A stretch of 64,000 nt of DNA from Streptomyces olindensis (lineage in GTDB: Bacteria > Actinomycetota > Actinomycetes > Streptomycetales > Streptomycetaceae): assembly GCA_000696115.1 (NCBI GenBank), contig JJOH01000019.1, positions 747,739 through 811,738 on the forward strand, written 5' to 3'. Under the pieces are notes generated by a model. That model was given only the letters and a program-made list of their open reading frames with translations, did not search any database and was not told where the DNA came from. The translations under genes were made by a program, and so were the position numbers. Below are positions 24,701 to 54,898 of the stretch, piece after piece. Each line of letters begins with the position of its first letter. Within the stretch, counting starts at the first letter, position 1.

Positions 24701-26788
24701 GAGGACGCGCTGCGCGAGGTCGTCCCGGCACTGCACGAATGGCGCACGCGGAGTCGCGTCGACGCCGCGCTCACCGGCCGGCGTTACGAGGTGGTGTGGC
24801 GCCCCGTCACCGAGCGGCCGGTGCCGGGCCCCGCCGGGCACTGGCTGCTGGTGACGCCGGGCGCGTCCGGGGAGCGGTCGGCCGACTGGGCCGAGGCGGC
24901 GCTCGGTGCCCTGGCTGCCCGGGGCGCCCGGGTCACGGTGCTGGAGCGGACCGGCGCGGGCCCTGAGGACCGCGCGGGCATCGCGGAGCGGGTGGCGGAG
25001 GCGTCGGCGGGCGGACCGGTCGACGGAGTGCTGTCGCTGCTGGCGCTGGACGAGCGGCCGCATCCGGCGCACGGCGCGCTGCCGTCCGGCGTGGCGGCGC
25101 TGCTCGGGTTGGTGCAGGCGCTGGCCGACCTCGGGACGAGGGTTCCGCTGTGGTCGCTGACGTGTGGTGCGGTGAGTGCCTTCGACGGCGATCCGCTGCT
25201 GCACCCCGTCCAGGCGCAGGTCTGGGGCCTGGGCCGGGTGGTGGCCCTGGAGCAGCCCCAGGTGTGGGGCGGTCTGATCGATCTGCCGCGGGAGCCCGGC
25301 GCCGAGGAGTGGCGGCGGCTGTGCGCCGTCCTGGCGGGCGGGGCCGGCGAGGAGGACCAGCTCGCGATCCGTCCGGGTGGTGCCCGGGTGCGGCGGCTGG
25401 TGCCCGCCCCGGTGCCCGCCGGGGGCCCGGTGTGGCGGCCGGGCGGCACCGTCGTGGTCACCGGGGGCTCGGGGGCGCTGGCGCCGCATCTGGCGCGCTG
25501 GCTCGCCGACGGCGGCGCCGAGCACGTCGTCCTGGTCAGCCGCCGCGGGCCCGACGCGCCCGGCCACGCCGCGCTGTCCGCCGAACTCGCCGGTCGTGGC
25601 ACCGGTGTGACGGCGCTGTCGTGCGACATCACCGACCGGGAGTCCGTGCGGGCGCTGCTGCGGGAGGCCGCGCGCCTGGGCGGCCCGGTGCGGGCGGTCG
25701 TGCACGCGGCCACCGCCACCCGGCTGGCGCCGCTGACCGCCACCGGTGCCGCCGAACTGGCGGACGTGCTGGGGGCGAAGGCGCTCGGTGCGGTTCACCT
25801 GGCGGAACTCGCGGACCCCGACGACCCGCCGGAGCTGGTGTTCTTCTCCTCCATCGCCGCCGTCTGGGGCAGTGGGGAGCACGGTGCCTACGCGGCGGCC
25901 AACGCGTTCCTCGACGCGTACGCCGAGCAGCTGCGGCAGCGGGGGCGCGCGGCCACGGCGGTCGCCTTCGGCGCGTGGCGCAGCGACGAACTTCCCGCGG
26001 AACTGGACGAGGAGCAGTTGGAGCGGCAGGGACTGCCCCTGCTGGAGCCGCGGCTCGCGCTGGCCGGACTCGGCCGGGAACTGGCCGCCGGCGGCGGTCG
26101 CCCGGTGGCTCTGGTGGACGTCCGCTGGGAGACGTTCGCGCCGGTGTTCGCCTCGGCGAGGCCCCGGCCGCTGCTCGACGAGATCCCTGCCGTGCGCGGC
26201 GCGCTGGAGCGGGGCGCACCCCCGGACGCCGGGGGGACGAGCGCCGACGGGGAGCGGCTGCGGCGGCTGGCGCGGCTGCCCGAGGCGGCCCGCGCCCGGG
26301 AGGTGCTGGACGTGGTGACCGCCGAGGTGTCCGCGGTGCTGGGCCACTCCCCCGCCGACCGGCCGGCTCCCGGCCGGACGTTCAAGGAGCTGGGGTTCGA
26401 CTCGCTCACCGCGGTGGCCCTGCGCAACCGGCTGCGTGCGGCGACCGGTCTGCCGCTGCCCGTGACGCTGGTCTTCGACCATCCCAGTCCGCAGGCCCTG
26501 GCCCGGTTCCTGACGGGCCGTCTGGGCGAGGACGGCTCGGGAGCGCCGGCCGGGTCGGTGCACGAGCAACTGGACGGGCTGACCGCCGCCCTGGAGGCGG
26601 CGCCCGTCGAGGCCGGAGAGCGGACAGCCGTCCGCGACCGGCTGCTGGCGCTGGCCGACGCGCTCGCCCCGCCGCCCCCAGGTGGCGGTCCCGGCGACGC
26701 CGACGCGGACCTCGACGAGGTCAGCACCGACGACCTGCTGAAGATCATCGACCACGAGTTCGGAACCGACGGTATCGGCGTCGACTGA
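21794..26788 (+). CDS. Single-module type I PKS, KS-AT(methylmalonyl)-KR-ACP (predicted module 7)
   Basis: 1664 residues from ATG 21794 (GAAGG upstream), starting with an N-terminal docking coiled coil (EEKLRSYLKAVTADLQ). KS Cys207 (VDTACSSSL); AT Ser675 with GHSQGE and YASH, the methylmalonyl signature. KR with TGGSGAL and Tyr1366; it lacks LDD and has WGSGEHGAY, that is Trp at -8 and His at -3 from Tyr, the A2-type signature (L-hydroxyl with epimerised methyl). ACP Ser1537 (GFDSLTAV), then a C-terminal docking region ending near VSTDDLLKIIDHEFG. Predicted unit: propionate, with the previous keto reduced to hydroxyl. In a tetronasin-type chain this matches the unit whose branch becomes hydroxymethyl and whose preceding oxygen enters the pyran ring (inference). 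Confidence 0.95.
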   Translation: MASNEEKLRSYLKAVTADLQQTRQRLQAMEQREHEPIAVIGMACRYPGGAVSPDALWELVATGGDAIGEFPADRGWDLEAVFDADPDRAGTSYARRGGFLYDLPEFDAELFGVSPREAMAMDPQQRLLLELAWEALERSGIAADRLRGSATGVFAGASATDYGPRLHEADDGAEGYVLTGTTPSVVSGRIAYTLGLEGPALTVDTACSSSLVAVHLAARALRLGECGLALAGGATVMSTPGMFVEFSRQRGLAADGRCKSFSDDADGTGWAEGAGLLVLERLADAQANGHPVLAVIRGSAVNSDGASNGLTAPNGPSQQRVIAQALADARLTARQIDAVEAHGTGTTLGDPIEAQALLATYGSEHTAEQPLWLGSVKSNIGHTQAAAGVAGVIKMVQAMRHGRLPRTLHAERPSRHVDWASGGVALLADDTPWPTADRPRRAAVSAFGISGTNAHVVLEQAPLEQRGNPAEAAAQPPSAEPEAGQRADEAQGSRTALWVLSARSEEALRARAGDLADAVRGGYGGRVGDVGWSLATTRAAFAERAVVLGAGVDDLVAGLDALAVDGTSPRLVRGRAVPGAARPVFVFSGQGSQWSGMAVALWDEEPVFAAWMRRCGEALAPHTGWELRSMLEAPADDACWGRDDVVQPLLWAVMVSLAELWRHHGVAPAAVVGHSQGEFAAAVAAGALSLEDGARLVAARSRVVGALSGRGSMASVALPAEEAERQLDAWEGDIGVAAVNGPSATVIAGDSDAVAAYLAHCARQGVRTRPVPIAYASHSALVEPVREELLRELSGVTARAGAVPFCSTVTGELLPTETLDADYWYRNLRAPVLFARAVERLMDAGHTVFLEMSPHPVLAPAVEECLDAAGTDGRALGTLRRGEGGEPRFRQALAEAYAAGVVPDWRSLFPGARAVPLPTYPFRRRRYWLADRAGVGPGQDRGHDGDERFWSLVERADAAALGRELPGVGEDALREVVPALHEWRTRSRVDAALTGRRYEVVWRPVTERPVPGPAGHWLLVTPGASGERSADWAEAALGALAARGARVTVLERTGAGPEDRAGIAERVAEASAGGPVDGVLSLLALDERPHPAHGALPSGVAALLGLVQALADLGTRVPLWSLTCGAVSAFDGDPLLHPVQAQVWGLGRVVALEQPQVWGGLIDLPREPGAEEWRRLCAVLAGGAGEEDQLAIRPGGARVRRLVPAPVPAGGPVWRPGGTVVVTGGSGALAPHLARWLADGGAEHVVLVSRRGPDAPGHAALSAELAGRGTGVTALSCDITDRESVRALLREAARLGGPVRAVVHAATATRLAPLTATGAAELADVLGAKALGAVHLAELADPDDPPELVFFSSIAAVWGSGEHGAYAAANAFLDAYAEQLRQRGRAATAVAFGAWRSDELPAELDEEQLERQGLPLLEPRLALAGLGRELAAGGGRPVALVDVRWETFAPVFASARPRPLLDEIPAVRGALERGAPPDAGGTSADGERLRRLARLPEAARAREVLDVVTAEVSAVLGHSPADRPAPGRTFKELGFDSLTAVALRNRLRAATGLPLPVTLVFDHPSPQALARFLTGRLGEDGSGAPAGSVHEQLDGLTAALEAAPVEAGERTAVRDRLLALADALAPPPPGGGPGDADADLDEVSTDDLLKIIDHEFGTDGIGVD

Positions 26789-26858
26789 ACCACGACCCGA
26801 CGGAACGTCACCGGCCGACCGGAGCCGGGAGCGGCGGACGGAAGGAGCTGTCCCGGCC

Positions 26859-37859
<11,001 letters not shown>

Positions 37860-37947
37860 CTCCCGCCGACCACCGCGCACCAGCCCACCGATCGTCCGAG
37901 ACCACCACTTTCGCCCCTCTCCGCGCTTCGACAAGGAGCTTGCGCCG

Positions 37948-49434
<11,487 letters not shown>

Positions 49435-49460
49435 ATCCGACCGGACCCGCCACCGACTCC

Positions 49461-49507
49461 ACGACGAACCGCCCCGGTGCCGCTTCGGCACCGGGGCGGT
49501 TCGTCGT
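49461..49507. terminator. Perfect 22-bp hairpin between convergent genes
   Basis: Left arm 49461-49482, loop ctt, right arm 49486-49507, all 22 pairs complementary. It lies 27 bases after the PKS stop and 12 bases beyond the epoxidase stop, so it can end both converging transcripts. Confidence 0.9.
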
Positions 49508-49518
49508 CGTGAAAGGAA

Positions 49519-50943
49519 CTACGGGGTTCGGCGCAGCACCGCCGCCTCCGCCGCGTTCAGCGGGGGCGCGCTCAGCGGTGGCCGTGCGGGGCCCTGCCGG
49601 AGGGCCGTGAGGAATTCGGGGGTCTCCAGGTGGGCGAGCGGTGCTGTCAGGGTCGTGACGGCCGTGAGGGCGTCGCACACCCGCTGGTTGACCAGCGACG
49701 TGCTGGTCACGAGGTCGGCGAAGCCCTGTCGCTGGGCGGCCTGGGTGGTCAGGCGCGGGTCGCTGACGTCGGCGCGGTTGTCGGGGTAGCACAGGTCCTG
49801 GGAGGCGGAGAGCAGCCAGGGTGCGTCGGCGGCGGCCGCGATCGCCTGCTGCGCGGTGCGGGCAAGGCCCGGTTTGAGGCCGCCCGCACGGCGGAGGCAG
49901 GTTTCCAGGGCGTGGGCGGACCGGGCTGCGACGCTCATGCCGTGGCCGTGGATGGGGTTGAGGGAGACCACGCAGTCGCCGAGGGCGACGAGTCCCTCGG
50001 GACGCCGTGCCAGGCGGTCGAGGTGCAGTCGGCGGTTGAGGGTGCTGCGGGTCGTGCGGACGGGTGTGAGGGGGTCGGCGGCGTCGATCAGGTCGGCGAT
50101 CAGGGGGTGGCGCAGGGCGCGGGCGAAGTCGACGAAGTGGTCTTCGTCGGTGGTCGGTTCGCCGCCGCGGGTGCCGGAGAGTGTGATGATCCAGCGGTCG
50201 CCCTCGATGGGGAGGAGCAGGCCGTTGCGGCCTGGGCGGCCGGTGCGGTGGTCGGCGTAGACGCTGACGACCGGGAAGGGCCGGGGGGCGCCGGTGGGGG
50301 CGCGGAAGACGCGGGTGGCGTAGGTGAGTCCGGTGTCGACGCTCTCCTCGGTGGCGGGGGGCAGGCCCAGTGCGGTCAGCCAGTGCTTGAGGCGGGAGCC
50401 TCGGCCGGTGGCGTCCACGACGAGGTCGGCGGGGAGGTCGCGGGTGGTGCCGTCCGGGGTGCGGACGCGGGCGCCGGTGACGCGTTCGCGGTCGCCCAGC
50501 AGGCCCTGTGCCTCGGTGCCCTGCAGGACCTCGATGCGCGGGTCGTTCAGTGCCGCGTCCCGTACGGTCCCGTCGAGCAGGGGGCGGCTGCAGGTGAGGG
50601 CGTAGTGGGAGGCGGGGAAGCGGTGCTGCCAGCCGTAGGCGCTGTAGAGGACCATGTCCTGTTTGACGCCGATCCGGTGGGCGCCCGCGGTGCGCAGGCG
50701 GTCGAGGGTGCCGGGCAGCAGGGCTTCGATGGCCTCGGCGCCGCCGGACCAGAGGATGTGCGCGTGGCGGCCCTGGGGGACGCCCTTGCGGGGTTCGGGG
50801 CGGTCCGGGTAGGTGTCGCGTTCGATCACGGTCACCTTGTCGACGTGGTCGCGCAGGGCGCGGGCGGCCAGGACGCCGGCGAGGCCGCCGCCGAGTACGA
50901 CGCCGTGCACCGTCTCCTGTGTGCGGGGTGCTGTTTCCGCCAT
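49519..50943 (-). CDS. FAD-dependent polyether epoxidase, MonCI/Lsd18 type
   Basis: 474 residues, ATG at 50943 with AAAGGG upstream. N-terminal FAD-binding motif GGGLAG at residues 18-23, then ERDTYPDRPEPRKGVPQGRHAHILWSGG without the last two residues is typical of MonCI-type epoxidases: the R-K-G-V-P-Q-G-R-H-A-H stretch near residues 52-62. DATGRGSRL lies near 172 and the second FAD motif ALGDCVVSLNPIHGHGMSV near 315-335. The family epoxidises polyketide alkenes before ether-ring closure in monensin, lasalocid and tetronomycin pathways. Likely substrate here is the alkene made by module 1 at the starter end. It stands alone on the minus strand, convergent with the PKS run and divergent from the ferredoxin gene. 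Its upstream region contains a CTTTAG motif, but without the full SARP geometry. Confidence 0.88.
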   Translation of the reverse strand: MAETAPRTQETVHGVVLGGGLAGVLAARALRDHVDKVTVIERDTYPDRPEPRKGVPQGRHAHILWSGGAEAIEALLPGTLDRLRTAGAHRIGVKQDMVLYSAYGWQHRFPASHYALTCSRPLLDGTVRDAALNDPRIEVLQGTEAQGLLGDRERVTGARVRTPDGTTRDLPADLVVDATGRGSRLKHWLTALGLPPATEESVDTGLTYATRVFRAPTGAPRPFPVVSVYADHRTGRPGRNGLLLPIEGDRWIITLSGTRGGEPTTDEDHFVDFARALRHPLIADLIDAADPLTPVRTTRSTLNRRLHLDRLARRPEGLVALGDCVVSLNPIHGHGMSVAARSAHALETCLRRAGGLKPGLARTAQQAIAAAADAPWLLSASQDLCYPDNRADVSDPRLTTQAAQRQGFADLVTSTSLVNQRVCDALTAVTTLTAPLAHLETPEFLTALRQGPARPPLSAPPLNAAEAAVLRRTP

Positions 50944-51128
50944 GCCCGATCCGCCCTTTCCGTGTGGTCCGGTCCGGGCGGTTGCCGTATGCCGCCCGGC
51001 TCACCATGCGGGGCGGGTCTTGGGGGTGACTTGCCGGTTTCTAAAGCCTTTCGCGGCTTCGTGGCGGGCGGTCGAAGGCCTTACGCTACGGGCCTGTTCG
51101 GCAGGTCCGAGTCCGGAAGGATGCCCTC

Positions 51129-51365
51129 ATGCGGGATTCGTCCATGCAGGTCGGAGTCGATGTGAACCGGTGCGTGGCGTCGGGCATGTGTGCGCTGCTG
51201 GCTCCCGGGGTCTTCGACCAGGAGGAGCGGACGGGCCAGGTGGTGCTGCTGGCTGAGCATCCGCCCGCTGCGGAGTGGGAGGCGGTGGAGGAGGCCGAGC
51301 GTTCGTGTCCCGGGCAGGTCATCCGCTTCGGTGAGGCGGCCGCCGCGCGGGGCGAGGCGGGGTAG
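51129..51365 (+). CDS. 3Fe-4S-type ferredoxin, P450 redox partner
   Basis: 78 residues; ATG 51129 with GGAAGG 8 bases upstream. Three cysteines in the pattern C15-x5-C21-x38-C60-Pro: the second Cys of the usual four-Cys cluster is absent, typical of actinomycete [3Fe-4S] ferredoxins that pass electrons to P450s. The acidic middle and C-terminal helix fit docking to a P450. It lies 285 bases before the P450 gene, in the same orientation, separated by a 45-bp repeat pair. A -10-like TACGCT is at 51082-51087. Confidence 0.92.
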   Translation: MRDSSMQVGVDVNRCVASGMCALLAPGVFDQEERTGQVVLLAEHPPAAEWEAVEEAERSCPGQVIRFGEAAAARGEAG

Positions 51366-51381
51366 GAGGGCGCGGCCCCGC

Positions 51382-51456
51382 GGTGCGTCAATCCGAGGCA
51401 AGGCGGGCTTAGGCGCGCGGCCCTGGGGTGCGTTAAGCCGAGGCAAGGCGGGCTTA
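51382..51456. repeat. 45-bp tandem direct repeat between ferredoxin and P450 genes
   Basis: The 18-base core cgaggcaaggcgggctta occurs at 51394-51411 and 51439-51456. The flanks match too (ggtgcgtcaatc at 51382, ggtgcgttaagc at 51427), giving a 45-bp period. The 285-base spacer 51366-51650 has no recognisable gene. Confidence 0.85.
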
Positions 51457-51650
51457 AGCGCGCTGCCGGAGGCTGGGCGCGAAGGCGTGGACCGGTGTGG
51501 TCGTCGCCGCCGTCGCGCAGCGGTGTTCCGGGCGCGGGGCGGGCGCACCACCGTGCCCCGGCGTGCCCTGGCGCTCTGTCACCTGCCGGTTCCGTCCGCC
51601 CGCCGCGCCGGATTCGCCGGTCGCGGGAGCAGGCCGAGAAGGGAACCGAG

Positions 51651-52853
51651 ATGACGGACACGCTGTCCACGCCGCCCCGGCGGTTGCCGACCGAGCGCAC
51701 GCGTCCGCTGGATCCGCCCGAGGAGCTGGGCCGGCTGCGTGAGGAGGAGCCGGTGAGTCCGCTGCTGTATCCGGACGGGCATGTGGGGTGGCTGGTGACC
51801 AGTCATGCCGCGGCCCGCAAGGTACTGAGCGATCAGCGGTTCTCGGCTCGTGGCGACTTGAAGAAGGTGCCGTTCGAACTGCCGTCGGGGGGCCGGCCGT
51901 GGGAGACGGTGCCACCCGGTTTCTTCATGCACATGGATCCGCCGGACCACACGAAGTACCGGCGGCTGCTGACGGGGCAGTTCACCGTGCGGCGGATGAA
52001 GGCGCTGGAGCCGCGGATCGCGCAGGTGACGGAGGAGCATCTGGACGCGATGGAGCGGCAGGGGCCGCCGGCGGATCTGGTGCCGTCGTTCGCGCTGCCG
52101 ATCCCGTCGCTGGTCATCTGTGAGCTGTTGGGCGTTCCGTACAGTGAGCGGCCGCGGTTCCAGGATCATTCGACGACGGTCATGCGGATCGGGTCGTCGC
52201 ACGAGGAGGTGGCGGCGGCCTTCGGGGCGATCTACGGGCTGATCCACGAGCTGGTGCAGCTGAAGCACAAGGAGCCCGCGGACGATCTGCTGAGCGGGCT
52301 GATCGCCTCCGGTGAGCTGAGCGACGCGGAGCTGACCGGGGTGGGGATGCTGCTGCTGATGGCGGGGCACGAGACGACGGCGAGCATGCTGTCGCTGGGG
52401 ACGTACGCGCTGCTGCGTCATCCCGGCGAGCTGGCGCGGCTGCGGGAGGATCCGGAGCTGTTCGGCAACGCGGTCGAGGAGCTGATGCGGTATCTGACGA
52501 TCGCGCAGTTCGGGGTCCCGCGCACGGCGCTGGAGGACGTGGAGCTGGAGGGCAGGCTGATCAAGGCGGGTGACGGGGTGACGGTGTCGCTCGCGGCGGT
52601 CAATCGTGATCCGGGGCGTTTCGAGGATGCGGACCGGCTGGACGTGGGGCGTTCGACGTCCGGGCACATGGCGTTCAGCTACGGCATCCACCAGTGCCTG
52701 GGGCAGCAGTTGGCGCGGGTGGAGATGCGGATCGCGTATGCGGCGCTGTTCCGGAGGTTCCCGGGACTGCGGCTGGCGGTGGACGCGGACGAGGTGCCGC
52801 TGCGTTCGGAGGCGACGATGTATGCCGCGCAGCGGCTTCCGGTGACGTGGTGA
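51651..52853 (+). CDS. Cytochrome P450 monooxygenase (bacterial CYP105/107-like)
   Basis: 400 residues from ATG 51651, with GAAGGGA upstream. Key P450 motifs: I-helix AGHETTAS near residues 244-251, ExxR in EELMR near 281, and heme loop FSYGIHQCLGQ with Cys349 as the thiolate ligand. Also HMDPPDHTKYRRLL near 98-111. No membrane anchor, so soluble. It is paired with the preceding ferredoxin. In a tetronasin-type pathway an allylic methyl is oxidised to hydroxymethyl, and this is the only P450 in the window, so it is the candidate. The exact site is inference. Confidence 0.95.
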   Translation: MTDTLSTPPRRLPTERTRPLDPPEELGRLREEEPVSPLLYPDGHVGWLVTSHAAARKVLSDQRFSARGDLKKVPFELPSGGRPWETVPPGFFMHMDPPDHTKYRRLLTGQFTVRRMKALEPRIAQVTEEHLDAMERQGPPADLVPSFALPIPSLVICELLGVPYSERPRFQDHSTTVMRIGSSHEEVAAAFGAIYGLIHELVQLKHKEPADDLLSGLIASGELSDAELTGVGMLLLMAGHETTASMLSLGTYALLRHPGELARLREDPELFGNAVEELMRYLTIAQFGVPRTALEDVELEGRLIKAGDGVTVSLAAVNRDPGRFEDADRLDVGRSTSGHMAFSYGIHQCLGQQLARVEMRIAYAALFRRFPGLRLAVDADEVPLRSEATMYAAQRLPVTW

Positions 52854-52956
52854 GGCGGGCCGTGGGCGCCGGGCGCCGGGTGCGTCCGGTGCGGTCGGTG
52901 TGCCGGCCCGGGCGGTGGCCCGGGGTGGCCGTGGCGCGGCGGGGAGGTGCGGTGCG

Positions 52957-53994
52957 GTGCTGGTTCTGAACGGGCGTCCGGTGCTGCGGGTGGCGTCGGT
53001 GGGTACGGCGGCGCCGGGTCCGCGGATCGACAACGCCACGCTGGGGCGCCGTATGGGTCTGGGGCCGGCGTGGGGGCAGTGGGCCGAGGCGTTCATCGGG
53101 ACGCGGTTCCGGCATCTCGCGGTGGATCTGGAGTCGGGTGAGCCGCGGTTCTCGCTGGCGGATCTGGGGGAGACGGCGGGGCGGCGGGCGCTGGCCGCGG
53201 CGGGTCTGGAGCCGTCGGACGTCGATGTGATGGTGATGGGCACGGCCATGCCCGACATGCTGATGCCGACGACGGTGAACGTGATCGCCGACCGGCTTGG
53301 CATCGACCAGGTGCCCACGTACCAGTTGCAGTCGGGGTGTTCGGGTGCGGTGCAGGCGCTGTCGCTGGCGGCGTCGCTGCTGTTGTCCGGGGGGCACCGT
53401 ACGGCGCTGGTGCTGGGCGGTGACGTGTCGGCGAAGCTGGTGGACCCGGACATGGACGCCGCGGCGCTGCCGCCGGCGCAGTTGGTGAACCTGTTGCTGT
53501 TCGGGGACGGGGCGGGTGCGTTGGTGCTCAGCGCGGACCCGTCGCCGGGTCCGGCGCTGCGGGCGGTGTTCACGCGGCTGGTCGGGCTGGGGCGGGAGCC
53601 GGGTCAGACCCTGGACTGGTACGGGGCGAGCAGACGCTTCGACGGCCCTCCGGTGAGCGAGGACTACAAGGCGATCGAGGAGGCGGTTCCGGTGCTGGCC
53701 GCCGAGTCGGCCGAGGAGGTGCTGGACGGGCTGGAGTGGAAGCCCGGGGACCTGTCGTACGTGCTGCCGCCGCAGTTGTCGGGCCGGATGACGGCGCGGA
53801 TCCGGGAGCGGATGGGGTTGCCGGAGGCGCGGGAGGTGTCCTGCGTGGAGGAGACCGGCAACAACGGCAACGCGCTGGTGTTCTTCCAGTTGGAGCGGCT
53901 GCTGTCGCGGCTGGCGTCCGGGGACCGGGCGGTCGGGGTCGCGATCGAGTCGAGCAAGTGGATCAAGTCGGGCTTCGCACTGGAGGCGGTCTGA
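52957..53994 (+). CDS. KASIII (FabH)-like acyltransferase/ketosynthase for tetronate formation
   Basis: 345 residues. GTG at 52957 chosen because GGGGAGG ends 9 bases upstream; earlier in-frame codons are Arg/Gly-rich and overlap that site. Thiolase fold with the active Cys128 in QLQSGCSGA, a GDGAGALVL strand near residue 185-193, and the Asn motif as ETGNNGNALVFF near 310. At the position of the catalytic His (PHQAN in FabH) it reads PPQLSG, so Pro272 replaces His. FabH-like enzymes join the glyceryl-ACP and the beta-ketoacyl chain in tetronate pathways. Loss of His argues against decarboxylative condensation and for acyl transfer or non-decarboxylative C-C/C-O joining. The FkbH-like gene two loci downstream supports this role. 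Confidence 0.85.
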   Translation: MLVLNGRPVLRVASVGTAAPGPRIDNATLGRRMGLGPAWGQWAEAFIGTRFRHLAVDLESGEPRFSLADLGETAGRRALAAAGLEPSDVDVMVMGTAMPDMLMPTTVNVIADRLGIDQVPTYQLQSGCSGAVQALSLAASLLLSGGHRTALVLGGDVSAKLVDPDMDAAALPPAQLVNLLLFGDGAGALVLSADPSPGPALRAVFTRLVGLGREPGQTLDWYGASRRFDGPPVSEDYKAIEEAVPVLAAESAEEVLDGLEWKPGDLSYVLPPQLSGRMTARIRERMGLPEAREVSCVEETGNNGNALVFFQLERLLSRLASGDRAVGVAIESSKWIKSGFALEAV

Positions 53995-54122
53995 CGGTCC
54001 TACGTCCTGACGGTCCTGGTACGGCTGTGCCGTTCCGTTGCGTGTGTGTCGGCGCCGCGGCCCTGTTGAGGGGCCGGGGCGCCGACGTGCATGCCGGAGC
54101 ACCCGCATTCGACGCCCGGTGA

Positions 54123-54140
54123 TATATGGTTTTCATGAAA
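54123..54140 (+). promoter_or_regulatory. AT-rich promoter with palindromic candidate operator
   Basis: TATATG (54123-54128) could serve as -10. It is followed at once by the perfect palindrome TTTCATGAAA (54131-54140), about 80 bases before the GbsR/MarR-type gene. A palindrome over the transcription start is a natural autoregulatory site. No convincing -35 is seen. Confidence 0.5.
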
Positions 54141-54221
54141 CAGTGAACGAAAGTTCCGGTGCGTTCGTCCATCTCCCAGGCGTACGGCACATCGGTACAC
54201 ATGACGCGGAGGGATGCGCTG

Positions 54222-54743
54222 ATGGCGGTCGCCCCGGACGGCACTCGGCAGGACACCGGCCAGGAACTGGCGGTGAGCCGCTTCATCGAGCAGTTCGCGC
54301 TCAGCATGGCGGGGCTCGGCTTTCCACGGATGGCCGCGCGGGTGTTCGTGGCGGTGCTCATCTCGAAGGACGGACTGACCGCCGTCGAGCTGGCGAACCA
54401 GCTGAAGATCAGCCGGGCCGCGGTGTCGCAGGCGGTGCGGTACCTGATGCAGCTGGGCCTGGTCGAGCGGCAGCGGGAGCCGGGGCAGCGCCATGACCAC
54501 TACCGGGTCACGGACGGCATGTGGTACGAGATGTTCGCCCGCCGCGACGAGGTGTTCCTGCGGCTGGAGGACAACCTCGCCGACGGGATCGCCGCGCTGG
54601 GCGACGACAGCCCCGGGGCGGCGCGGCTGGACGAGACGCGGCGGTTCTTCGAGTTCATCCGCGGCGAGGTGCCCAAGCTCATGACGCGCTGGCGCGAGTC
54701 GCAGGGCGAGACACAGGGTGAGACGCGGGCCGAGGAGTCCTGA
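54222..54743 (+). CDS. GbsR/MarR-family winged-helix transcriptional regulator
   Basis: 173 residues. ATG 54222 chosen over 54201 and 54159 because GGAGG ends 9 bases upstream. Residues about 10-110 form the winged-helix region: FIEQFALSMAGLGFPRMAARV, then recognition segment LANQLKISRAAVSQAVRYLMQLGLVER and a basic wing (RQREPGQRHDHYRV). The C-terminal part is acidic and helical, as in dimerising GbsR/MarR regulators. Such regulators are often found near drug-export ABC transporters in Streptomyces, and a two-gene exporter lies 3 kb downstream on the other strand. A palindrome sits in its own promoter. The target and ligand are inferred. Confidence 0.85.
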   Translation: MAVAPDGTRQDTGQELAVSRFIEQFALSMAGLGFPRMAARVFVAVLISKDGLTAVELANQLKISRAAVSQAVRYLMQLGLVERQREPGQRHDHYRVTDGMWYEMFARRDEVFLRLEDNLADGIAALGDDSPGAARLDETRRFFEFIRGEVPKLMTRWRESQGETQGETRAEES

Positions 54744-54778
54744 GCCGTTCGGGCGGGCCGGAGGTGCGGGGGCGGCCG

Positions 54779-54818
54779 CTTTAGGTGCCTGCAAGCCGGC
54801 GGCAAGCGGGCACGGTGA
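54779..54818 (+). promoter_or_regulatory. Weak SARP-like repeat region before the FkbH-like gene
   Basis: TTTAGG (54780-54785) is followed by TGCAAGC and GGCAAGC 11 bp apart (54790-54796, 54801-54807), then about 9 bp to GAGGCT. The pattern resembles the other cluster promoters but matches less well. Confidence 0.35.
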
Positions 54819-54898
54819 GGCTGGTGGCGCCCGCCCGGGGTGCGGTGCCGCGTCCACGGGTCGGGCCGCCGCGAAGCCTCGCCTGGAGGGTGTGATCC

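Noticed and set aside
51040..51046. CTTTAG motif between epoxidase and ferredoxin genes as a full SARP promoter
   Set aside because: Neither strand shows a second heptamer at 11 bp together with a -10 at 8 bp, so it is not counted with the five clear cases.
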